Shown here one piece after another: positions 8,408-15,413 of a stretch of 17,299 nt of DNA; the first letter of the stretch is position 1, and every line of letters starts with the position of its first letter. This DNA comes from an uncultured Clostridia bacterium (GTDB taxonomy: Bacteria > Bacillota > Clostridia > TANB77 > CAG-508). Position numbers and translations under genes: made by a program. Below the pieces are notes generated by a model. It ran no database searches, was not told where the DNA came from, and saw only the letters and a program-made list of their open reading frames with translations. Location: contig CANRQH010000017.1 of NCBI GenBank assembly GCA_947632745.1, positions 1 through 17,299 of the forward strand, in the 5' to 3' direction.

Positions 8408-9470
8408 ATGAATTCAATTTTAAATATTATAGAAAATTTTAATAAAGAAATGGCAATAGATTTAATTATAGCGATAGTAATTATGGCAGTTTTAGATATT
8501 TTTAGCCCATTGTTTTCTTTTATAATAATAAAAATTTTTAACATAAAAAAAGACACAAAAGAAATAAAAAATAGTGCCTTTTACACACCATTAAAAATAT
8601 TTTTTAAGCTTACAGGAATTTATTTAGCAATACTATTTTTAAAACCAACATTTAACTTTACAGAAAGTTTTATTAATATAGTAACTAAGATATATAAAAT
8701 AGCTGTAATAATTACATTAGCAAATAGTTTTGCAAATAGTATAACTAAAAAATCAAGATTTGTAAAAACTATTGAAGAAAAAAGCACAAAAGATTTCAAC
8801 GATAATTCTGTTAAAATGTTAGTTAGATTTATAAAAGTAATAATATACATAGTTGCTACATTTATTGTATTTCTTGAACTTGACTATGATTTAAGTGGCT
8901 TAATTACAGGTCTGGGACTTGGAAGTGTTGTGTTAACTTTAGCAGCACAAGACACTATAAAAAATTTACTTCGGTGGTATTCTAATTTTTATGGATAAGC
9001 CATTTAAAGTTGGAGATTATATTACAGTTTCAAGTTATACAGGTACAGTTGAAGATATAACCTTTAGAAGCACTAGAATAAGGACTTTAGAAAATAGTAT
9101 AGTACAAATTCCAAATTCAATAATGTCTTCAGTTGAAATAGAAAATTCTAGTGAAATAAAGAAAAGAAGATATTGTTTAAATTTAGAATTAGTAACAGAC
9201 ACAAAAACAAGAAAAATTGAATTATTAAAAAATGAAATTTTAAGTATATTAAACCAAAATGATCATATTTTAAAAGATTCTATTAGTGTGCATTTTACTG
9301 ATGTTGTTGGGAATAGATTAAATTTTACTACAATATTTTATTTTAACACAGCAGATTATGCAGAATTTCTAGATTTAAAAGAAGAGGTAAATAAAAGCAT
9401 AATAGATTTAATAGACAGAAATAATATTACTCTTGCAAATAATCTTCAAGCAATAGAAATAAAAAAATAA
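8408..9470 (+). CDS. MscS-type mechanosensitive channel, requires +1 shift at 8972
   Basis: Predicted small-conductance mechanosensitive ion channel of the inner membrane, opening on hypo-osmotic stress. As written the frame stops at 8998; skipping the C at 8972 joins it to the frame ending at 9470 and gives a 353-residue protein of normal size. Three or more N-terminal helices (about 15-45, 55-80, 95-120) precede the family hallmark pore helix GLITGLGLGSVVLTLAAQDT, then NLLGGILIFMDKPFKVGDYI and the beta-domain (GTVEDITFRSTRIRTLENS, VQIPNS), followed by the C-terminal alpha/beta domain. The shift falls exactly between pore helix and beta-domain, so the unshifted product would lack the whole soluble part. 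ATG at 8408 is chosen over GTG at 8378 because AGGGAGA (8393-8399) precedes it by eight bases. Confidence 0.9.
8972..8975 (+). other. Frameshift site 2 (CGGT) in the mscS-type gene
   Basis: In-frame CGG (8972-8974). Reading CTT, then CGGT as glycine, then GGT ATT gives L-G-G-I, matching the family; unshifted reading ends eight codons later at TAA (8996-8998). The heptamer TTCGGTG is shared with site 1. Confidence 0.9.
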
Positions 9471-9481
9471 AGATTAAAAAA

Positions 9482-9536
9482 TTGTTACTATTCGCTGTTT
9501 ACAATCTCGAAATTAATAAAACATAAATAGTAACAA
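9482..9536. repeat. Inverted repeat upstream of the response-regulator gene
   Basis: TTGTTACTATT (9482-9492) and AATAGTAACAA (9526-9536) are exact inverted repeats around 33 bases. It could end the channel transcript, although no U-run follows on the plus strand, or act as an operator for the regulator operon. Confidence 0.5.
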
Positions 9537-9540
9537 AAAA

Positions 9541-9572
9541 TTCATAATATCTTCACAAATGAGTTGTATAAT
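9541..9572 (+). promoter_or_regulatory. Candidate promoter and OmpR-type direct repeat
   Basis: TATAAT (9567-9572) lies about 36 bases before the GTG start. Upstream, TTCATA (9541-9546) and TTCACA (9552-9557) are spaced exactly 11 bases, the spacing of PhoB/PhoP-type direct-repeat boxes. No good -35 is present at 17 bases, as often seen for activator-dependent promoters. Autoregulation by the downstream regulator is an inference. Confidence 0.45.
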
Positions 9573-9607
9573 AATTAAGCATTATAAAGAGAGAAAGGAA
9601 TAAAAAA

Positions 9608-10285
9608 GTGGAGAATATAACTATTTTAATAGTAGATGACGAACTTAGAATGAGAAAACTAATAAAAGATTTTTTATTAAAAGAAAATTATAATACATTA
9701 GAAGCAAAAGATGGAGAAGAAGCACTTAATGTATTTAATGAAAATAAAGATAAAATAAATTTGATACTACTAGATGTTATGATGCCTAAAAAAGATGGAT
9801 GGACAGTTTTAAGAGAAATAAGAAATGAGTCAAATGTACCAGTAATTATGCTAACTGCAAGAGGAGAAGAGCAAGATGAATTATTTGGATTTGAATTAGG
9901 TGTTGACGAATACATTTCTAAACCATTTAGTCCTAAAATATTAGTTGCAAGAATAGAAGCAATACTAAAAAGAATAAATGGAGACAAAAAATCTGTAAGA
10001 GATTATGATGGCATTGTAATAGACGAAAAAGGAAGAACTGTAACAGTTGACGGAAAGCCTATAGAATTGAGTTTAAGAGAATATGAACTTTTAAAATATC
10101 TGTTAGATAATGAAAAAATAGCTTTATCAAGAGACAAAATTTTAAATAATGTATGGAACTATGACTATTATGGTGATTCTAGGACAATAGACAGCCATAT
10201 AAAAAAGATAAGACATAAATTAGGAAAAAAAGGCAAATATATAGAAACAATTAGAGGTGTAGGTTATAAATTTGAAATAAAATAA
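9608..10285 (+). CDS. OmpR/PhoB-family response regulator
   Basis: DNA-binding two-component response regulator of 225 residues. The receiver domain (1-120) has the acidic pair in VDDELRMRK, the phosphorylatable Asp56 in LLLDVMMPKKDGW, the conserved Thr in MLTARGE and Lys in YISKPFSP. The C-terminal winged helix (about 128-225) has LSLREYELLKYL, VWNYDYYGDSRTIDSHIKKI and RGVGYKFEIK, standard for the OmpR group. GTG at 9608 is supported by AAAGGA (9594-9599) eight bases upstream. A histidine kinase gene follows after 71 bases on the same strand, the likely partner. The signal is unknown; the family includes phosphate, envelope-stress and antibiotic-response regulators and sequence alone does not decide. 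Confidence 0.95.
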   Translation: MENITILIVDDELRMRKLIKDFLLKENYNTLEAKDGEEALNVFNENKDKINLILLDVMMPKKDGWTVLREIRNESNVPVIMLTARGEEQDELFGFELGVDEYISKPFSPKILVARIEAILKRINGDKKSVRDYDGIVIDEKGRTVTVDGKPIELSLREYELLKYLLDNEKIALSRDKILNNVWNYDYYGDSRTIDSHIKKIRHKLGKKGKYIETIRGVGYKFEIK

Positions 10286-10356
10286 ATTTATAAAGGAATT
10301 GGAAAAGATTATATTTACGTGTATTAAAATGAAGCAAGAAAGGAACGAATTTTTTA

Positions 10357-11871
10357 ATGAAAAGCAAAATTGGATTGTTTAATTCTATAAGAACAAGATT
10401 ATTTCTTTCTTTGTGCATTATAGTTATAGTAATTGTACTTTCTTTAATATTCTTAAATAATTTTGTATTAAGACAATTTTATGAATACAGTAAAGAAAAA
10501 AGATTACAAAATGTTTATGAAACAATAAACAATTATTATAAAGATGGAAATAATGAAATTGATTTAACAGAAGAATTAGACAAAATTGCAATAAATAATA
10601 ATTTTGATATATTAATAAGAAATAATGAAAATGTTAGTGTTTATAGTTCTAATAAAGATTATTATGCAACATTAGGTGAAATGGTATTTTCTTTTTTCAA
10701 AGATGTAAATAAGCCATATGATGTATTAAAGAAAAATGAAAACTATACAATTAGTACATTTAAAGATAATAAGACAAATATTAACTATATAATGCTTGTA
10801 GCAAATTTAGATAATCTTTATAAGTTATATATTAGAATGCCCGTTGCATCTATTGATGAAAGTGTAAAAATTTCAAATGAATTTTTATCAATAACAGCCT
10901 TTTTTATAATTATAATAGGTGGAATAGTTTTTTCGTTTGTATCGAACAGGTTTAGCGAACCTATTGTTGAATTAAATGAAATAGCAAAGAAAATGTCGAA
11001 TTTAGATTTTAGCAGAAAATACAAACAATCTGATGACAATGATGAGATAGATATGCTTGGAAATAGCATAAATACACTTTCTGATAAGCTTCAATCAACA
11101 ATAGAACAACTAAAAAATAATAATATGGAACTAGAAAAAGATATAGAGGAAAAATCAAAAATAGATGAAATGAGAAAAAGCTTTATATCTGATGTATCTC
11201 ATGAACTAAAAACTCCAATAGCTTTAATTCAAGGATATAGCGAGGGGCTAATAGAAAATGTAAATACAGATGAAGAATCAAGAAAATTTTATGCAGAAGT
11301 AATTTTAGATGAAGCAACCAAAATGGATAGACTTGTTAAACAGCTTTTAGAGCTTATGAAACTTGAGTATGGAAAATCACAATTTAATAACAAAGAATTT
11401 AATATAGTTGAGTTAGAAAATGAAATAATTAGAAAATCTGGCGTGATGATAGAAAAAGAAAATGTAAAACTTGAAAATAAAGTAGAAGGAGAAATTATAG
11501 TATATTCAGACGACTTCTATATAGATCAAGTTTTAACAAACTATATAACAAATGCAATAAAATATGCAATTCCAATAAATGGAGAAAAAATAGTTAGAAT
11601 AGAAAATGAAATATTAAAAGATGAAAATAAAGTAAGAGTTAAAGTATTCAATACTTTTGAACAATTTTCAGAAGAAGATATGGTACGTATTTGGAATAGA
11701 TTTTATAAAGTAGATGAATCAAGAAATAGAGAAAATGGAGGAAATGGTATAGGCTTGTCTTTAGTTAAAGCTATAATGAATAATTATGGCAATAGCTATG
11801 GTGCTCAAAATGTAGCAGGAGGAGTAGAATTTTATTTTGATTTGGATTTAAAAAAAGATAATAATTTGTAG
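10357..11871 (+). CDS. HAMP-containing sensor histidine kinase
   Basis: Membrane sensor kinase of 504 residues, presumed partner of the regulator encoded just upstream. Layout: membrane helix 1 (about 12-34), extracytoplasmic sensor (about 35-172), membrane helix 2 (about 175-198), HAMP linker (about 199-250), dimerisation domain with the phospho-accepting His282 in SDVSHELKTPIALIQGYSEG, and the ATPase domain with an N box (LTNYITNAIKYA), an F-box-like FYKVDESRNRENGG and a G2 box GNGIGLSLVKAIM. The G1 region reads VKVFNTFEQ, where many kinases have NTG, a small departure seen in some Firmicutes kinases. Start ATG 10357 has AAGGAA upstream at about 11 bases. The stop codon overlaps a bidirectional terminator by one base. 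Confidence 0.93.
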   Translation: MKSKIGLFNSIRTRLFLSLCIIVIVIVLSLIFLNNFVLRQFYEYSKEKRLQNVYETINNYYKDGNNEIDLTEELDKIAINNNFDILIRNNENVSVYSSNKDYYATLGEMVFSFFKDVNKPYDVLKKNENYTISTFKDNKTNINYIMLVANLDNLYKLYIRMPVASIDESVKISNEFLSITAFFIIIIGGIVFSFVSNRFSEPIVELNEIAKKMSNLDFSRKYKQSDDNDEIDMLGNSINTLSDKLQSTIEQLKNNNMELEKDIEEKSKIDEMRKSFISDVSHELKTPIALIQGYSEGLIENVNTDEESRKFYAEVILDEATKMDRLVKQLLELMKLEYGKSQFNNKEFNIVELENEIIRKSGVMIEKENVKLENKVEGEIIVYSDDFYIDQVLTNYITNAIKYAIPINGEKIVRIENEILKDENKVRVKVFNTFEQFSEEDMVRIWNRFYKVDESRNRENGGNGIGLSLVKAIMNNYGNSYGAQNVAGGVEFYFDLDLKKDNNL

Positions 11872-11898
11872 CTCTTAGAGTTTTGTAGCTCTAAGAGC
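11871..11898. terminator. Bidirectional terminator between convergent genes
   Basis: GCTCTTAGAG (11871-11880) and CTCTAAGAGC (11889-11898) form a perfect 10-bp stem with an eight-base loop. It sits between the kinase gene (+) and pflA (-), two bases from the pflA stop, and can serve both. Confidence 0.85.
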
Positions 11899-11899
11899 T

Positions 11900-12634
11900 T
11901 TAAATTTCTAAAATTTCTTTGGCTCTTTTTATATCGTCATCAGTTGCATCTCTTACACCTTCAAGTTCATATTTTAATTTTAAATCTGCCCACTTATACT
12001 TACCCATTGTATGGTAAGGCAAAAGCTCTACTTTTTCAACAGTTTTTAAGCTTGAAATAAAATCTTTTAATTTTAGTAAATCCTCTTTTTCATCGGTAAA
12101 GCCAGGAATTATAACTTGTCTAAGCCACATTGATTTACCAATATCACTTAAATATCTTGCAAAATCCAATTCTTTTTCATTAGAAAAACCAACTAAATCT
12201 TTACATTTATTTGGGTCTATGTGTTTTATATCTAATAAAAACAAATCAGTTAAATCTATTAGTTCTTTAATTTGAGGTGTTAAAGCTACCATGCCAGAAG
12301 TATCGATACATGTATGGATTTTTTTGTTTTTTAATTTTTTAAATAATTCTATTAAAAATGGAAATTGTAAAAGAGGTTCACCGCCTGTACAAGTTACTCC
12401 ACCATTTTTAATATAATTTTTGTAATGCATAATTCTTTCAAATATTTCGTCTAAAGATTTATATTCTCCATTATTAATATCCCATGTATCACGATTGTGG
12501 CAATATTTACACTGAAGATTACAACCTTGCAAAAAAAGCACAAACCTTATACCTGGTCCATCTACAGTTCCAAAAGATTCAATAGAGTGAACCTTGGCAT
12601 AGTAGCGTAAGTCTAAATCATTTTTTTCCATCAT
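11900..12634 (-). CDS. pflA: Pyruvate formate-lyase activating enzyme
   Basis: Radical S-adenosylmethionine enzyme that installs the glycyl radical on pyruvate formate-lyase; cytoplasmic, oxygen-sensitive. The 244-residue protein has the early GTVDGPGIRFVLFLQGC segment, the [4Fe-4S] cluster motif CNLQCKYCHN (CxxxCxxC), the SAM-binding TCTGGEPLLQ, the DIKH motif in LFLLDIKHIDPNK, and the late LLPYHTMGKYKW, all typical of PflA. The first two codons are both ATG (12634 and 12631); AGGAGC (12643-12638) lies three bases from the first and six from the second, so the second may be used. It is downstream of pflB across a long palindrome, the usual pflB-pflA order. Confidence 0.95.
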   Translation of the reverse strand: MMEKNDLDLRYYAKVHSIESFGTVDGPGIRFVLFLQGCNLQCKYCHNRDTWDINNGEYKSLDEIFERIMHYKNYIKNGGVTCTGGEPLLQFPFLIELFKKLKNKKIHTCIDTSGMVALTPQIKELIDLTDLFLLDIKHIDPNKCKDLVGFSNEKELDFARYLSDIGKSMWLRQVIIPGFTDEKEDLLKLKDFISSLKTVEKVELLPYHTMGKYKWADLKLKYELEGVRDATDDDIKRAKEILEI

Positions 12635-12661
12635 ATTGCTCCTATAATAAGTATATATACT

Positions 12662-12785
12662 GTTCGTACAAGAATTGGTATATAATGCGATTTGGATTTA
12701 CTTATGAGGCAAAGGAGCATACTTTGTGTATGTGACTGCGTCATAAGTAAAACAAATCGTATTAGATGCTGATTCTTGTATGAAC
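12662..12785 (-). repeat. Long imperfect palindrome between pflB and pflA
   Basis: Three nested arm pairs: TTCGTACAAGAAT (12663-12675) with ATTCTTGTATGAA (12772-12784); TAATGCGATTTG (12683-12694) with CAAATCGTATTA (12753-12764); TTTACTTATGA (12697-12707) with TCATAAGTAAA (12741-12751, exact). A small apical hairpin pairs GCATAC (12717-12722) with GTATGT (12728-12733). The only arm differences keep G-U pairing in one RNA strand. The element starts at the pflB stop codon and ends about 20 bases before the pflA ribosome-binding site. Confidence 0.85.
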
Positions 12786-15024
12786 TAGATTTTCTCGTGG
12801 ATAGTTCTGTTAATAACATCCAATTGTTGTTCTCTTGTTAGGCTAGTAAACCTAACAGCATAACCAGAAACACGAATAGTAAGTTGAGGATACTTTTCAG
12901 GGTGATCCATAGCATCTTGAAGAAGCTTTCTATCAAACACATTAACATTAATATGGTGACCAGTACTTGCAAAATATCCATCAAGCATATTAACTAAATT
13001 AGTTATTTTATCCTCCTCAGTTTTACCCAAAGTATTAGGAGTAATTGAGAAAGTATAAGAAATTCCGGTCTTCTGCTGAAGCAAATGGAAGTTTAGCAAT
13101 AGAGTTCATTACAGCCAAGGCACCATTTGTATCACGTCCGTGAAGCGGATTGGCTCCTGGCCCAAAAGGTTCTCCTGCTTTACGTCCATCTGGAGTGCTT
13201 CCGTGTAGCCTTACCATAAACAACATTTGAAGTTATAGTAAGAATTGATAAAGTGTGAGTAGAATGCTTATAAGTTGGGTGTTTACGAAGTTTTTCCATA
13301 AATCTTTTAACTAAATCTACTGCGATTTCATCAACTTTTTTCTCATCATTTCCGAACTTTGGAAAATCTCCTTCAACTTCATAATCAACAGCTATTCCAT
13401 TTTCATCACGAATAGTTTTTACTTTTGCATATTTAATTGCAGAAAGTGAATCTGCAGCAACTGAAAGTCCAGCTATACCACATGCCATAGTTTGATAAAC
13501 ATCTTTATCATGAAGTGCCATTTCAATAGCTTCATAAGAGTATTTATCATGCATATAATGAATTGCATTTAATGCTTTTATATAAATTTTTGCAACATAA
13601 TCCATCATTTGGTCGTATTTGTCCATAACTTCGTCATAATCTAAATATTCTGAAGTGATTGGTGCAAATTTTGGTGCAACTTGTTTTTTAGAAACTTCAT
13701 CAACACCACCATTTATTGCATATAATAAGGTTTTAGCGAGATTAGCACGAGCACCGAAAAATTGCATTTGTTTTCCTATTCTCATAGGGGATACACAACA
13801 TGCTATTCCATAGTCATCTCCTAAAGTTACCCTCATTAAATCATCGTTTTCATATTGAATACTTGATGTTTGAATAGAAAGGGAAGTAGTATATCGTTTA
13901 AATCCTTCAGGAAGTCTTGTAGACCATAATACTGTCATATTTGGTTCTGGTGCAGGACCTAAGTTTACTAAAGAGTGTAAAAGTCTAAATGAATTTTTAG
14001 TAACTAAAGTTCTTCCATCTATTCCCATACCACCAATGCTTTCAGTAACCCAAACAGGGTCTCCTGAAAATAATTCATTATAATCTGGAGTACGTAAAAA
14101 TCTAACTAATCTTAATTTCATAACAAAGTGGTCCATTAATTCTTGTGCTTGCTCTTCGGTTAAAGTTCCATTTTGTAAATCTCTTTCTATATAAATATCT
14201 AAAAATGTAGAAGTTCTACCTAAGCTCATTGCAGCACCATTTTGGTCTTTTATTGCACCTAAATATCCAAAATATAGCCATTGTATAGCTTCTTTGGCGT
14301 TAGTTGCAGGGGTAGAAATATCAAAACCATATTTCTCTGCCATAACTTTAAGTTCATTTAAAGCCTTTATTTGTTCAGCAATTTCTTCACGATGACGAAT
14401 AATATCTTCTGTAAAATAGTCTACATCTAATTCTTCAAGCTCATGTTTCTTTTCTTCAATTAAAACATCTACACCATATAAAGCAACTCTTCTATAATCT
14501 CCAATAATTCTTCCACGTCCATACCCATCAGGTAAGCCTGTTAATAATTTATTAGAACGAGCACGTCTAACATCTGGTGTATAAACATCAAAAACGCCAT
14601 CATTATGAGTTTTTCTTATTGTATGGAAAATTTTATCAACTTCTGGGTCAACTTCTCTACCATAGGCTTGACACGATTTTTCAACAATTTTTATTCCACC
14701 AAAAGGCATAATTGCTCTTTTTAGTGGAGCATCTGTTTGAAGTCCAACAATTTCTTCTAAATCTTTATCAATATAACCTGCATCATGAGCTGATACTGTT
14801 GAAATTGTTTTTGTATCTATATCTAAAACTCCACCAGGAGCTTCTTTTTCTTTTTTGTAAAGTTCTAAAACTTCATCCCATAATTTTTTAGTTTTTGGAG
14901 TTGGTCCACATAAAAAATTAGAATCTCCTTCATATGGAGTATAGTTTCTTTGAATAAAATCTCTTACGTTTATTTCAGATTGCCAGTCTCCTATTTCAAA
15001 ACCATTCCATGCATCAAATTTCAT
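12785..15024 (-). CDS. pflB: Pyruvate formate-lyase, requires two +1 shifts
   Basis: Glycyl-radical enzyme converting pyruvate and CoA to acetyl-CoA and formate in anaerobic metabolism. As written the gene is in three frames (to 13180, 13035 and 12785). Skipping the C at 13203 and at 13067 gives one 745-residue protein, normal for PFL. The catalytic Cys409-Cys410 pair lies in IACCVSPMRIGKQ; the first shift restores KATGSTPDGRKAGEPFGPGA, the second AEDGISYTFSITPN. The glycyl-radical site Gly720 is in RVSGYAVRF near the C-terminus, after both shifts, so unshifted products would be inactive. ATG at 15024 (MKFDAWNGF) is preferred to 15033, which abuts AAAGG. A strong promoter lies upstream and pflA downstream. 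No change in base composition or substitution decay suggests a pseudogene. Confidence 0.93.
13064..13067 (-). other. Frameshift site 4 (CGGA) in pflB
   Basis: Minus-strand in-frame CGG at 13067-13065. Reading GAC, CGGA as glycine, then ATT TCT gives D-G-I-S, the conserved PFL sequence; the unshifted frame ends at 13035. Confidence 0.9.
13200..13203 (-). other. Frameshift site 3 (CGGA) in pflB
   Basis: Minus-strand in-frame CGG at 13203-13201. Reading ACA, CGGA as glycine, then AGC ACT CCA gives T-G-S-T-P, matching TGxTPDGR of PFL; the unshifted frame ends at 13180, seven codons later. Confidence 0.9.
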
Positions 15025-15082
15025 ATATATCATCCTTTCTAAAAATATTTTTATTTTTAGTATTTACAATTTTGCCTGAAAT

Positions 15083-15111
15083 ATAATAACACTTATTAAA
15101 TTTTATTTCAA
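15083..15111 (-). promoter_or_regulatory. Probable sigma-A promoter of pflB
   Basis: On the minus strand TTGAAA (15111-15106), a 17-base spacer and TATTAT (15088-15083), about 60 bases upstream of the pflB start. Spacing and boxes are near consensus. Confidence 0.7.
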
Positions 15112-15177
15112 TAGAAAAATAAATTTTGTTAGGCTTTAATTTTTTTAAAAACAAATAAAAAACTAAAACCAAGATAG

Positions 15178-15291
15178 AAAAATGTCGAAATTAAATTGAC
15201 AAAAAATAACATTTATAGAGATGGAGAATTAGAAGAAAATTCAACTTGTGCAAAAATTGCACAAGTTCAAAATTATAAATTTCCAAATATT
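15178..15291 (+). pseudogene. Remnant resembling a RhuM/virulence-type protein
   Basis: In the roughly 390 bases between pflB and the next gene, one frame (15178 to the TAG at 15289-15291) reads with no start codon and contains NNIYRDGELEENSTCAKIAQ, then VQNYKFPNI. This closely resembles the internal segment of RhuM-type proteins, which have I(F/Y)xxGELxENS(V/T)CAKxA followed by VQ. It is only about 37 codons, so everything before and after is lost. I recognise the pattern from memory of the family and cannot search it. RhuM-type genes are common in mobile and defence islands, in keeping with the genes to the right. Confidence 0.5.
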
Positions 15292-15294
15292 TAG

Positions 15295-15335
15295 AAGATG
15301 AATTGCAAAAAATAAATACAAAATTCATCTTTTTT
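15295..15335 (+). terminator. Rho-independent terminator in the pflB upstream region
   Basis: AAGATGAATT (15295-15304) pairs exactly with AATTCATCTT (15322-15331) across 17 bases and runs into TTTT. It directly follows the RhuM-like remnant and may be the old terminator of that gene. Confidence 0.6.
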
Positions 15336-15375
15336 GATTTTATAAACAAAATATGGTATAGTATATTTCATACTA
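15334..15375 (+). promoter_or_regulatory. Promoter and possible operator of the AlbA_2 gene
   Basis: TTGATT (15334-15339), a 17-base spacer and TATAGT (15357-15362). An inverted repeat TAGTAT (15359-15364) and ATACTA (15370-15375) overlaps the -10 box and the likely transcription start. It could be an operator, perhaps for the winged helix of the encoded protein; that link is inference. Confidence 0.55.
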
Positions 15376-15413
15376 AGTACAAAAATAAAAAATTTAAGGA
15401 AGGAAAATAAATT

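Noticed and set aside
5236..9470. dnaG and the mscS-type gene as ordinary pseudogenes or as pairs of separate genes.
   Set aside because: Each pair joins seamlessly into a full-length family member by removing one base, with all downstream motifs intact and no other damage; dnaG is essential.
5425..13203. Classical programmed frameshifting (prfB-like stop with SD-like element, or a slippery heptamer with pseudoknot).
   Set aside because: No stop codon sits at the shift sites, the upstream codons share no slippery sequence, only the dnaG site has an SD-like GGAG nearby, and no common hairpin is seen downstream.
15196..15201. TTGACA as a -35 box for a small RNA in the pflB upstream region.
   Set aside because: No acceptable -10 box lies 16-18 bases downstream, and the position is inside the RhuM-like remnant.
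15243..15267. Perfect 11-bp palindrome AACTTGTGCAA / TTGCACAAGTT upstream of pflB, resembling a Rex (redox repressor) operator.
   Set aside because: The half-sites are 19 bases overall rather than 18, it lies about 130 bases upstream of the pflB -35, and it falls inside the RhuM-like remnant, where it encodes the family residues around STCAKIAQV. The symmetry is more likely a by-product of coding.
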